Of a stretch of 64,000 nucleotides of DNA, positions 34,601 to 46,423 are shown piece by piece. Position numbers and translations under genes: made by a program. Each line of letters opens with the position of its first letter. Positions within the stretch are counted from its first letter, which is position 1. The stretch covers positions 41,488,579-41,552,578 of the forward strand of contig CM069455.1 of assembly GCA_035610835.1 (NCBI GenBank), read 5' to 3'. Source of the DNA: Ophiura sarsii. Its lineage: Eukaryota > Echinodermata > Ophiuroidea > Amphilepidida > Ophiuridae. Below the pieces are notes generated by a model. It saw only the letters and a list, made by a program, of their open reading frames with translations. It was not told the DNA's origin and did not search any database.

Positions 34601-34877
34601 TTTGTAATGAGTTAAAATCCGATGTTCTATTGTCACATGAATTTATAGATGCAGCATGTTTGTTTTGTTGACCACCATCAATAACTTATTATGGAATAAA
34701 TTGTTTTTGGTTCAATGTTCCAGCTTTTCCTCACCACATAAACTACTGTGTGGATCTATAACCATCATCAATTGGGTAAAGTGTCAACTAATAATACAAC
34801 CATTCAAAATAAATAAAACTAAATAAATAATTGATCTCAATAATCAATACAGCTGATCAATATCGATGATACAATTA

Positions 34878-35070
34878 ATACTGTAAAATGAACATTTTTG
34901 TGCTACGTTTGTTTTCGCGCTAAATTAGCAAACCAAAAAAATAAAAACTCACAAATATATTCATATTTGTATGTAGCTCATTGTATTGGAGCTCAAAATC
35001 GTGGGGAAAAAAAAAATCAAAATTGTTCCAAATGTGTGAAGCGCAACAAAGTACACACCAGAGAATATAC
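34878..35070. mobile_element. CTGTAAAA-family fragment
   Basis: The left end TACTGTAAAATGAACATTTT and interior (TTTTCGCGCTAAATTAG) resemble the 53.1-kb copy. The right inverted end is missing. Confidence 0.5.
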
Positions 35071-35255
35071 ACTTTAACACTGTAGACCTCTCCATACTCA
35101 AAGTCACATACTCCTCAAAATAATAGTTTTAATCAGACTTGCTTCAATTGGCAACCTTCCTGGCAAACGGCATGCATTCAGTGAGTGCTTCAGTAGTCAG
35201 AAGAAAGACATCAGGGGAATAAGCGATCTAAGGGCAAACAAACCTCTCGGGTAGG

Positions 35256-35793
35256 CCACTGTCCGGACAGGGGTCAGACCCCCACCCTTTTTATTTTTGC
35301 CCCACCCTTTTTATTTGGGAATGTTTAACCCCCACCCTTTATACCGAAAAGGGGACATTTTGATCATTTTGTGCATTCAAATTTGAAAAGGCACACATTG
35401 GAAGGGTGCAAGGACAACACTGTCGTAACACGTTGCGAGTTTGTCACGATTTCCACAATAGATTGTGCTATATAACAACAAACTCAATCCCTGCTCAATC
35501 TGTCAATTTAAAGATGGCAACTTTTTAATTTCGAAGTATATCGGACCCGATATCGGATACATATTTATGATATTACTAGCGCTAGCGAGCCGACAAGGTC
35601 GGTATTTTTATTATTTTGATGATCGCTGAGAAATTATGCTCTGCATGGAATTAACCCCCACCCTTTTTATTTTATCTCCACACTTTATACAACTACACCC
35701 TTTATATCAGAAATATTCTGACCCCCACCCTTTTGTTGATTTTTTGATTTCTGGAGTCCCACCCTTTATAAAGCGTGCCGTCCGGACTATGGT
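35256..35793. mobile_element. Element with GTCCGGAC ends and reiterated CCCACCCTTT
   Basis: CCACTGTCCGGACAG at the left and a CGTCCGGACTATGG right end. About eight copies of (A/C)CCCCACCCTTTTTAT-like motif cluster near both ends (35280-35342 and 35655-35768). The middle carries TATCGGACCCGATATCGG (palindrome). Target duplication not certain. Confidence 0.55.
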
Positions 35794-36074
35794 AGGGTTG
35801 GTCCGGCATGGGTTTGCTTCGTGTGTGGGTGTTTCTTGTAAATCTTGTTAATGTTCGGGAAATTCAACCTTCTTATTTCATTTTTAAAAAATCAAAAAAT
35901 AAATAAAACAGTTTTGTAAAAAAAGAAAATTTGAGAATGTCAAGAAAAAAATGGGTTGTCTGGCCCGAAGAACAGGCCTTTGTACCAAGTACAAATAAAG
36001 GATTGTTGACAAAATTGTTCCATACAATATTTATTTTGGAAAAAAATACAATTCAGGGTCTATGGTGCCCTTAA

Positions 36075-36313
36075 CACTTTCCACGCGGCAGGCGGCTGCA
36101 GACGACATTCCAAAATTTCACAAAATGTTTCAAAAATTTCAAAATTATTGAATTTCATTACCATATTTAGAATCACCATGAGAAATGCATTGACATAAGT
36201 ACAAACATGCCTAGTATTGGTCCAGTAATCCTTGCGATAGACCCTGAAAGTTGGGAAAGGTTTCTGAAAATTCTGTTTTGTATATAGTAAAAATTACAGC
36301 CGCGTGGAAAGTG
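36075..36313 (+). mobile_element. CACTTTCC-family MITE, near-intact copy
   Basis: Ends CACTTTCCACGCGGC and GCCGCGTGGAAAGTG are perfect inverted repeats flanked by TTAA (36071-36074, 36314-36317). The interior has GGCTGCAGACGACATTCC and ATCACCATGAGAAATGCATT. Confidence 0.92.
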
Positions 36314-37196
36314 TTAAAATCATACTCTGGTCAATGACCTCGTGCAACAGTGGAAATTCCGGACATGAATCCAATGACACACAATTGAATCATGATTCAA
36401 CATAACTTGTCAGCTATGCCATCCAGTAACATTCATTCCAATCCCCCTGCTGAACTAAACAAAAGTATTTACATTATAAGCCTGCTTTTAGGCTTTATTT
36501 TCAAACACAATAGAGCACGCATTGGGGTCCACATTTGAGAATACATAGCTCGGAGGTAAAACTTACTCATTGCGAAATCATGCTGGTATTTCTAGGTTTT
36601 ATTCGGGGTAGCCCTACTGGTTACAATAGTGTTTCATGGGTAGACTTTCATTACGCAAATACTGAAATGCTCTCCAGTAATGATTTGGGCAAGGTCTCTC
36701 ATTGGTGTAGTTAGTCCCTTCTGCTTTGTTACTTTTACTCAGTCTAAAAATGTGAAAATATGCGTAGAACACAAAGGCGTGGCTTAGAGGACAATAACCC
36801 ACTTGCAACAGAACTTGTTTATTTATTTATTTTCTACCAGGAGCTAATCTTATTCAAATCAAATCCATGTGCTTTCTTGGAATATCTTAGATAATTTAAC
36901 CACCAAATACACAATACAATACAACCATGATAGCTTTAGATTGTGCATGTCCTTGGCACTGATGAATTTGATAATGGTAAGGAAATGTAGTGGTCTTATT
37001 TGGAACAAACACTTCATGAGACTGAGATTTCACCATTATTTCATTCATTAAGGGGAATTGTTTAGAGAACAGAACTTACAGAAGTAGAAGTGACAGTTAA
37101 CTTTTTATATTTGTATTCAATGTTTATTTATTACATTTATTTATAAAAAAAATTAAATTATTTTTTTTTATTTTGTGCTCATCCTTTTTTATTCTA

Positions 37197-39253
37197 AACT
37201 GCTCACAAAAAGTTAGGAATTTTTTTTAATGAAGTATATTTTTTATTATTTATTACCCCTTTGTATAATGTTATATATCAATGGAAAACTGAAGTGTTCC
37301 TCTTTAGGCTTATGAAAGTTGATTCCATGTTTCCCGTAACATTTGGTTCAAACCATAATGAGGTAACTTTTTCATTATTCATTATTTTGCAGCAGTTCAT
37401 TATTTACAAAATAACGACCATTTCACCAATGCTTAGCATGCTCTATACCCTTCAATATAGTGATAAAATAAAACACAGATCAATAATACAATCACACAAA
37501 GTACAGATTCAAAAGAAACACTTTGAACTTCACGGTGCAAGTAACTTTTATTTTTGTATATTAAACATTTTCCAAGTTTTTCTTAACAAAGATACAAACA
37601 ATGCACAACATGTGATAGAAAGCGCGGGTTAAAAAACGAATTAATGTCGAAATATTCCCGTATTTCAAGATTTATTACTGCAAACATTTATAATAATTTA
37701 TAAAAATGATGTTTCATACCTAAAAGCTACGTCAACAATGAATGAATGTTGTAGAGCAACATTTTATAAGAAATTTACGCCATCCAACCGTTGCATTTTT
37801 ACATGAACTGTTCCGTGTTTACAGCAGCTCCAACACACCAGCTAAATTGCGCGGATGTATATGAACAAGCTGTAGGTGATCATCGAAGTTAATTTCTATT
37901 TTTAGGTTCCAATTGATTCAGAATGTAAACAAAATGCAATGTTCGATGAAGGAAATTAAGGAAAACACAGAAAAACTTCAACAATATCTCAAAAACGGCA
38001 GAAAAAATAGGGACAGCGGTCCCAAATAGGTCGTCCGTTTATATGGGTAGATTAAAACAAGGTGGCTCTCAAACAACAGGCATCAGTCAACTAGAAAGAA
38101 AGAGGACATAGTATAGCCTCCCTGTTAAAGACATAATATAAGTAATCATTATAATGTAAATAAATAAACATCCTGGAGTTTGGTTACAATCGTACTTCAC
38201 CTGTTGAAATATAATCAATTTTACATATGCAGCCAATTTTACATCTTGACCTTTGACCTTGGTATGTGACCTTTGACCTCATTAACATATGAAGGTTTTC
38301 ATGTTGCATCTACGACCGAAGTTTGATTGCAATTGGTCATTGTATGGAAAAGAAATGGACAAATATAATCAATTTTACATATATGCAGCCACATTTACAT
38401 CTTGACCTCAGATGACCTTTGACCTTGGTATGTGACCTTTGACCTCATGAACATATGAAGGTTTCCATGTTGCATCTATGACTGAAGTTTGATTGCAATT
38501 GAACATTGCATGGAAAAGAAATGGACAAAACAAAAAGTGTATACCAAAGTGTTGACGGACAGACGGACTGACACAGACACAACAGACGAAGCATGCTGCC
38601 ATAAGGTCTCTTCCTACGGACAACTTAAAAATGGAAAATATCAAATAATGAATGATTTCGCTATTTTGGCATTCATAACGCGGTCGAAAAAAACCAAACG
38701 CGGGCGGGTTACGGGAAACATGGAATCAACTTTCATTAGCCTTAAAATTATACCACATTTGCAATAATTGCATGTTGCTGAACTTGGCCACATGAATGAG
38801 ATCTCATAAGGCAAAGTCACAAATCAAATGTGCCAAAATTACCGTTATCTGTGCTTAAACAGTCAATAGGTAATGATCATTGATTAATGATCAAACCGGT
38901 CATGCTTTTGAGAACCATGAATGGTTTACACAAAGTTTTTCACCAGTGAGCACAACACACACAAGTGGATTAAGATCAGTAAGTTTTCATTGCTTGTTTT
39001 CATTACAGTGTCAATTTGTTGTTCACACAGTAACACAAAATTGCTAATTTTGGCACATTTGATTTGTGACTTTGTCTCATTCTCATTAATGTGGCCAAGT
39101 CCAGCAACATGTCATTACTGCACATTTGGTATCATTTTAAAGAAGAACACTTCAGCTTTCCATTGATATGCAACATTATACAAGAAAGAGGGTAATAAAT
39201 AATAAAACTATACTTGATTTTAAAAAAAGTGCCGTAACTTTTTGTGAGCAGTT
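37197..39253. mobile_element. Composite TA-flanked element with nested inverted arms
   Basis: Ends AACTGCTCACAAAAAGTTA and TAACTTTTTGTGAGCAGTT flanked by TA (37195-37196, 39254-39255). The arms continue for about 120 bp (TATTATTTATTACCC, ATATCAATGGAAA, CTGAAGTGTTC). Inside, GAAAGTTGATTCCATGTTTC (about 37315) pairs with its complement near 38720, and GTCACAAATCAAATGTGCCA (about 38817) pairs with its complement near 39055. The order A-B..B'-C..C'-A' implies nesting or rearrangement of related elements. No transposase frame. Confidence 0.75.
38200..38510. repeat. Tandem duplication (about 160 bp) with four DR1 motifs
   Basis: AATCAATTTTACATAT..GCAGCCA..TTTACATCTTGACC and CATATGAAGGTTT(T/C)CATGTTGCATCTA occur twice. 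TGACCTTTGACCT, the reverse complement of the DR1 nuclear-receptor site AGGTCAAAGGTCA, is at 38247-38259, 38267-38279, 38413-38425 and 38433-38445. All four are perfect. Confidence 0.85.
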
Positions 39254-39255
39254 TA

Positions 39256-40199
39256 TATTTACTTTTACTTGAAAATGATTTTTTAGCCATAGCCATTTTC
39301 CATGATAAACCACAAGTTTGTTGAATATTAGATATTTGAACAATACAATTGATGTATCCATTGGAATCTCAAAAGCAAGTTTTTTCAATTCCTGGGCAAA
39401 AGTGGGATTCGCGCTCTTGTTACTGAATTGATCATATCTATGGAGCTAGCCTACAGGGCGATATTTAATGGGATGAAGTGCATTTGATAGAGAGAGGATG
39501 GGGCTTACCAACGCCTTATTTTTTTGAAAACAACAAAAATGGGATGTAGGTTTTATTATTTTTGTCACACCCTGTACAGGGTCGGCGGTCCTAGCGAAGA
39601 ATCAATTACTATTACAGCCATTTCACTTGCTTAAACATGAATCTCTCTGCTGTATACAGGGTCAGAAATTTGAGTAGAATTCAAGTATCCATTCTCACAA
39701 AGATTCCCAGCGGGAAAGTTGCAAGAATACAAGTTGATTCTCGTAGATAATCTGTCTAAACACACTATTGGAATGGAGGAGAAGCCATAGATTTTTGTCA
39801 AATCCTTTATAAGAATCTAAATGGATTCTCACACCATTTGACAAACTTCTTAGTTCTTTGTATCACTCATACGCAGTACTGCCCATACGGGATCCTTCGT
39901 GAAGCTGTGTTCAACATTATTATTATCACATTTGCGTGACAATCCAATGGTAGCTAGAATGGTGATGTCGACCGTAGAGGTTTAAAATTGGACTGGCAAG
40001 AACAACCTCTGGCATCGTATTGTGAATCGTGCGAATTTAATAGGGTCTCCTACATGCGTTGTGAAGTAAAGGTTCAATACAGTATGCATATAATGTTTTA
40101 TGAAAATGTCTGCAAAATACGGGGAACATTTCTGCTTCACAGTAAACATGGGTCCATTTTTTTCTTTAAAGAGTGTTATTTAATTATCTAGCAACCACC
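39256..40199. other. Intergenic DNA
   Basis: No gene recognised. Confidence 0.4.
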
Positions 40200-40765
40200 A
40201 CTACTCCCCCCCCCCCCCCCCCCCTTACCCCTATCATTACATTATGATCTGTATTTCCACAATACAGTTAACCCTGTTGGCATATTTGGTTGGGGCACTG
40301 ACTTGTTGACTTCCACCCTCTTCCCCCCCCCCCCCCCCTTCCTCCCACCCACTTCCCCGGGTACTTAAAGTTGACCCTGGTCGCAGATTTGGTTGGGGTG
40401 CTGTGGCTTGTTCACTTCCACCCTCTCCCCCTCCCACAGATACTTACATCATGCTTTGTATTTCTACAATAAAGTTGACCCTGGTGGCAGATTTGGTTGG
40501 GGCGCTGACTTGTTGACTTCCACCCTCCCCCCCCCCCCCCCCCTCCCACCCACTTCCCCCGGATACTTACATCATGCTTTGTATTTCTACAATAAAGTTG
40601 ACCCTGGTGGCAGATTTGATTGGGGCGCTGACTTGTTGACTTTCACCCTCTCCCTCCCACCCACTTCCCCCGGATACTTACATCATGCTTTGTATTTCTA
40701 CAATAAAGTTGACCCTGGTCGCAGATTTGGTTGGGGCGCTGGCTTGTTGACTTCCACCTGTTGAT
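40200..40765. repeat. Minisatellite of about 100-125 bp with C-runs, 4-5 units
   Basis: Units carry ACATCATGCTTTGTATTTCT, ACAATAAAGTTGACCCTGGT, GCAGATTTGGTTGGGGCGCT, GACTTGTTGACTTCCACCCT and variable C-runs. The + strand frame stays open over three units (40393-40764) and reads a repeated HHALYFYNKVDPGGRF peptide. I consider it non-coding because C-run lengths vary and no family is recognised. Confidence 0.88.
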
Positions 40766-42242
40766 ACATCTGGACTAGAAGTCGATGGCCCTCCCTGTTG
40801 GAACAAAAAATAAATAATTGAATTCATCATCAAATCAATGTTATTGTTAAGTTATCAACAGAAAAACAAAAACGACCAGTTTGAAGACCAAAACCAACCT
40901 GGGTAGCGCAAATCAAAAAGGATGTTGACCAGGAACTTGTGATACAGAGTGTTATGGGTTCCTCATTTGAATTATGTTATATTTTTTACAAAAAAACCCC
41001 ATAACATTTGTTCTGATTTTGATTAACTCAAAACTTGTAATTGTAAGTAATGGCACATGTACAGTGTAGTGTACACCAGTGTGTTTGGTATGGTTGGGAA
41101 GTACATTTTTTCCCTACAAGATCATGAAATCATCAATTAAATTGGGTCAGAGGCTAAGTTACATTGCACACCGGAACCAGTTTTTCAAGATGACGACGAA
41201 CATAAACGTGCACGGTAAAGTATTTCTCCGAATGTACACAGAATTCAAGCTGATTTTAAACATAGAAAGCATTGTTTTTACGAACTTAATTTTATATTTC
41301 TAGAAAGAAAAAATAGGATTTGGAGGTGGGAAAGGTGAGAATAAGATTTGTTTAATCGTCTCTCGGAAGGGTTTTTGATATTAAATATGAACGTATTTCG
41401 ACTAGAAAGTACAAAATATTCAACTTGCCTTCATTTGAAACCAGGCCTCGTCCGCTCCCCCAAGTGTCGCCGTATTTGGGCTATATGACGTATAGCAACA
41501 CCCGTCAACATTTTGGTATACGGTGAAGGGCGCCGCTCGAAAATACAAAACTGGACAACCCTAACTAGTTGTACATGTAGTACTTACTACTAACTTAAGT
41601 TTAACTCTACAAAAAAGTACTAAATTACCCGAAAAAGGTGAAATACTATCCATAAAACTGCATTGCAATTTGAAATGCCCAGCCCGGCCCTAGTCGCAGT
41701 AACATGTGTCTCAGGACTTATAGTACTGAGTCACAGAACGTTACTATGATGTGACTTCGGTATTTAAGCTTTAACGAGCCCAAAATGTACAAAGTAAAAC
41801 TTCTGCAACTCCTAGCATTTTCCAAAACCATTCTTACTCACCCACAATGACATGGCTGTTTAGCTAAGAATCACAGAATTTGTTTGAACTTATTGATTAC
41901 AACGATACTACACTCACATCTGATAAAAATAGTAATTTAAATCCACTTTTATGCCGATTCGGGTCGGCTAAGTTCACTTTCGAAGATACTAAAATCTGCG
42001 CATGCGTATTTCCAAGTAAACAAACGATGACGTTAGGCCTGGGCGAAATTATTATAGCGTGACAGGCGATTTTGTTGCACGTAAAAAAAATGATTTTTCA
42101 CCCAACTTAATCTATATTGATGAGGTAACCAGATAATCTCATATTTATTCATTGCAAGGAGACATTCAATTGTATTATATCATGAATAGTTACCACATGT
42201 TAAATACGGATACCTCAATCAATACAATAAACACCCTGTACA
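40766..42242. other. Intergenic DNA
   Basis: No gene recognised. TGCGCATGCG near 41997 is a consensus NRF1 site, with a TATGACGTA motif near 41485. Neither is tied to a visible exon. Confidence 0.4.
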
Positions 42243-42410
42243 GGCCTTCACGTTTGAGGCGTGCGAGTGCGATCGCACGCCATCGCACGCCTGAAATGGT
42301 TTCGAGAAGAGCGATTTATCGCACGCCTAAAAAAAAAGAAAAAAAAGAAGAAAAAAAAATTTACATTTACTTTTTTTTTTTAAATTCCAAGTCCAAAACA
42401 GGACTTTAGA
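42243..42410. mobile_element. Partial relative of the 6.87-kb element
   Basis: Contains CAAGTCCAAAACAGGACTTT next to poly-A/T tracts, the reverse complement of TCCTGTTTTGGACTTA at 7129-7145. The left part has CGATCGCACGCCATCGCACG in place of the GCGAATC hairpins. The right side is cut off toward the assembly gap. Confidence 0.45.
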
Positions 42411-42519
42411 TGAACCCATATTTGAACCTAAATGACCCACATATACCTCATGACCCACACCATAGGAATAGTAACTCATAACCCAAAGATCCTATACTAA
42501 AATAGTACTAAAATACTAT

Positions 42520-42619
42520 NNNNNNNNNNNNNNNNNNNNNNNNNNNNNNNNNNNNNNNNNNNNNNNNNNNNNNNNNNNNNNNNNNNNNNNNNNNNNNNNN
42601 NNNNNNNNNNNNNNNNNNN
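42520..42619. other. Assembly gap (100 N)
   Basis: Exactly 100 N, a conventional placeholder for a gap of unknown size. Palindromic repeat DNA on the right side probably caused it. Confidence 0.99.
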
Positions 42620-42790
42620 ATTAACACTTACAGTGTTACATTAACACTTACAGTGTTATTTTTCACACTTGCAGTTGTTAAAATGACACTACATGGTGTT
42701 GATATAACACCAAAAATTTAACACCGGTATACCGGTGTTAATTTGTTTTGGTGTGGACCTCTCACAACACCAATGGTGTTATCTTTAACA
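42620..42790. mobile_element. Right part of a palindrome-rich MITE (AACACCGGTGTT)
   Basis: Repeated TTAACACTTACAGTGTTA, AACACCGGTATACCGGTGTT and CACCAATGGTGTTAT hairpins end with ACCGGTGTTTTTGCAGTG followed by TA. CACTGCAAAAACACC read inward is a typical miniature-transposon end. The left end falls in the gap. Confidence 0.6.
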
Positions 42791-44476
42791 CCGGTGTTTT
42801 TGCAGTGTATTGTCTTTTTTTTTTATTATACGGGCATCTCACACGAACTTGGTATTGTTATCAAGAACAGTGGCATGATTTGATTTTTTATAATAAGAAA
42901 TGTAATTAATATTCAAAAATCGTTTCTTAATTGGACCTTTTATTGAAAAGATAAAATAAAATGGGGGGGGGGGGGGTGCAATTTCCGGCTAAAAACAAAC
43001 GCTGAAGGGCACGAATGCTCCTCAAGTTGAAGAGCGTGCATGCATAAACCGGTAATCATGACAATTGTTACATACATGTACACAAATGCATGAACACTAA
43101 TTTCATTTCTTAATTTACTTAGATCATAGAGCGGAACCATTTGAACAGCTTTTAGGTATACGAGGTAAAATAACGCCGAGTGTTTCCAAACGGCAATTTT
43201 ACCAACAAGGCGTGGCAGAAACTTTGGAAAGATAGCAAGAAAAGCACACAATTTACTCTGTTTTGGGCGCCTTTATACCGATTTTGAGTTTTTTGTTCGT
43301 AAAAACGCCTAATTATGGTGGATTAGCCATGCATGGAAATGATTTCTGTGGCGCTTTAGTGTTTGACTTTTATTTCGGCAACTCTGATTGGCGCCAAATT
43401 AAACACATCTCAACGCTAAAACCACACATGAAAACATTGCTCCGAGCATGTTTTAAACAAAATAAGTTAGTTAAAAACGTCTGTTTTCTTATGACGCACG
43501 TCATTGTCAGCGATGGAGTCATATTATGTTTATATCGATTTTGTTTACGGCTCTGGTTTTATGTTAACTTTTAATTACTTTCCGAGAGAGCGAAAGACAA
43601 AATAAGCGCGGCACAAAACAAGTGCATGCGCAATTCCATGTACATAGGCAATAGTATAGGCCTATAATACAATTAGCATTGTTGTACAACCCATCCAAAC
43701 ACACATAACTTGCACTATCCACTGGAACGGTGAATAAAAATTCCATTGAAATGGAATGGGGGCGATCCAAAAGAAAGAAGCATGTTTTGTAACCATTTTC
43801 TGTTGCATACCAAACAAAATACCATGGAAATGGTGTATGTATTTTCGATAATTCAAACCAAAAAACAAATCAAAACACAGCAGTCTAAAAATAGTACAGG
43901 AAACCAATCAAGTTGATTTGTGTGGATGGAAGGTGGGGAAAGAAAGACCAAAATGTGTACGTTTTTGCAATAACATGCTATAAGGGTGGCTTCGCCCCCC
44001 CACCCCCCCCCCCCCCCCCCCAAAAAAAAGGGGTCAGCTATTTCAGTCGATTAGTTTGCATTTTTTCGGAGGATGAACTATAGATAGGTAGTTTGTATAC
44101 GCCTTAAACGAACAACAACAATTTTATGGTTCAATGCACGGATTTGTTTTTTATTCCCCCTTTGTACATTACAAGACATAATCTGGTGCAGGGCACCACG
44201 CGCTCAATTCATGATCAGAAGGAAGGTTCAACAGAAGTTTGAGTGAGTTGAAGAGGTTTTGGATACATGAATAGCATTGGGATGACAACGTAATTATGGT
44301 AATGACAATAAGACAAAACTCAAGGTGCTAGGTTCAAAAAATATGTGTGAAGCCTCTAGACCTTTAAATAACCAACCAAAACTGGTACCAAGCCTCTATA
44401 AAAGCCACTCTACAATGTATACCACGATTTATTAAAGGGTTGACCCGATTTGGCCCCCGATTATTTCGCGTTGCTA
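42791..44476. other. Intergenic DNA
   Basis: No gene recognised; the open frames at 42940-43574 lack domains. G-run near 42964-42976, C-run near 44003-44020. Confidence 0.4.
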
Positions 44477-44480
44477 TTAA

Positions 44481-44690
44481 AGGTAGATGTTCTGATTTGC
44501 TGGCCTGATTTTCAACTTGATATTTTCTATTTTACATGAAAGGTCATCCTTAAAATTGACCCTTTCCAAAGTTTGAGTTGCTGAACTCCCGGGCTGAACT
44601 CCAATGGTTCTTATTTTACTAAGCACAAGGTCACAAGAAATTTGCCCATTGAGCTACAAACAGTAAACTGGCGGGTAAAGTCACCACGTA
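44481..44690 (+). mobile_element. Partial AGGTAGATG-family MITE
   Basis: Left end TTAA plus AGGTAGATGTTCTGATTT. It matches the minus strand of 10111-10454 (AAGTTTGAGTTGC, AATGGTTCTTATTTTA, CCCATTGAG). The right end is not clear, though ACACCTTTAA at about 44839 may be its remnant. Confidence 0.65.
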
Positions 44691-45142
44691 AGTCACCACG
44701 TTTTAGCCTATAATTTCAAAACGGAACATTTCTGGCCCCTCAGATTTTACAGACATAATGACAAGAATATGGGGATTCTTTTGATATCAAAATATCTTGA
44801 TGTGAAAAAAAAATCACACCCAAAAAAGGTGATAAGAATACACCTTTAAATGAAGGCGCACCATATAAAACCAAAGTTGGGCCAAAATGTATGAAGTTAA
44901 ATACTCTGGTGGTTCCGAAAGATAGAAGTCAATAATTATTCACTTGAAATGTTCTCATAGAACAAGAAACAATCCCAGGTTTGTTTATAGGCCTAATGCA
45001 TTTAGGATAATTCACTATTTTGTAGGCAGCCAGCATTTAATAAACGAAACGCCTCCAGGGCCAATGCTCGGTGAGATGGGATTTCTTCTGATACAAATTC
45101 TCAATTTTGATGAGGAAAGTAATTGCTTGGGTCACGGGTCAC
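44691..45142. other. Intergenic DNA
   Basis: No gene recognised. Confidence 0.4.
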
Positions 45143-45310
45143 AGTTTAGTTTAGTTTAGTTTTATTTGGCATATCAAAACACATAGATCAAATATACAAA
45201 TCTTAAAAGGTTACAACAATTAACACAACATATTAATAAAAGAAAACATATAATGCCAAGGATAGCCCAAGAAAGCTCTAAAAAGGGCTTATTTCCATTG
45301 GGGTCCTTCA
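45143..45310 (-). mobile_element. Probable non-LTR retrotransposon 3' tail
   Basis: On the minus strand it ends GATATGCCAAATAAAACT followed by (AAACT) repeats: an AATAAA signal and a short tandem tail, as in many LINE 3' ends. No reverse transcriptase is visible upstream, so a dead 5'-truncated copy. Confidence 0.45.
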
Positions 45311-46024
45311 AATATTAAAACAGCACATTATAAAAACATCATATATATTTGTACACCGAATAATATTGCACTTTTTATGAAACGACTGCATAGTAAAATG
45401 AGTTTTTAAAGTATATCCCATTCGCTCGGTAGAGATATTTCTTTTGGCTGCAAGTGGCGTAACAAGCCACACCCCATTTTGTCCCCAAACCATCGAAAAT
45501 GTTGACTTTTAATTTGTCAAAATTAATTTTAAATGGGTCTGAACAGGCAATCTTTACTAAAAGGCAATCTTTACTAGTACATAGGTAACGGACATAGGTA
45601 ACTTTTAAAAAGATTCTTTTTAATACACCAGCACGGTGGCCTCAAAATATGGTATAGGAAGAACTTTTATGAAATAAAATGGAGATGAAATACTATTACA
45701 GCATATGTTTTGATCATGTATAGGCCTATGGCACATAAAAGATCGTCACGAGCTTTATTCTCAAAACTCAAAATTAAGGCTGTTTTTAATAATAATTCAA
45801 CCAGCATGCTTATATAGGCTTTTTAAGCCTGGCCCGAGCAATTTGCTTGAGTCTGGTCCCTTCAGGACCCAAGCGTGTGTCTGTACGGACCGACCGTGTA
45901 AACAAACAAACAAACAAAACCAATGCTTTATTATGCTTAATTAAGAGATGTCAAAAATGAACTTAAATAACTTCTCATAATTAAGCCTATACTGCCTACA
46001 TATAAAATGATATAACAGAACAGG
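45311..46024. other. Intergenic DNA
   Basis: No gene recognised. A short (AAAC) tract lies at 45900-45919. Part may belong to the retrotransposon tail. Confidence 0.35.
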
Positions 46025-46423
46025 TAAGGCCAAACAAATTAAATACTTTGGCTCGGCATCTTTCTTTTTTTTTTTTTACAAAAAGAACTATATGTCCTAT
46101 GCGATTCTTTTTGATTTTTTAAATTTTATGAAAATCCAAATATATTCAATAGTTTTGCATTTGCCTTTTTAATAAAAGTAATCGGACATGATCAATGCAC
46201 ATTGTACGCTGGTGTTCTCTTTATCTCTTAACTTCACAAAGTTAGTTGAATGTGTGTTCTCAGCTAATGTAATGACAAAGTTGCAGAATATTGACAAATT
46301 ATTAAAATTTAAAAAATAATAATTAAAAAATGGCTTTTCGCGTAGCGCTACGCGCTAAAGCTCATTTTAAAAGCAATGCGTGCGGGTCGCTGAGACAAAG
46401 TATTACATTTTCTTGGCCTAAAT
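46025..46423. mobile_element. MITE with TAAGGCCAA ends
   Basis: TAAGGCCAAACAAATTAAAT ACTTTG pairs imperfectly with CAAAGTATTACATTTTCTTG GCCTAA. The interior has CGCGTAGCGCTACGCGCTAA. Terminal resemblance to 17782-18093. Confidence 0.65.

Noticed and set aside
43263..43574. 103-codon plus-strand frame
   Set aside because: Hydrophobic and Cys-rich stretches but no known domain, and no supporting splice or promoter signals.
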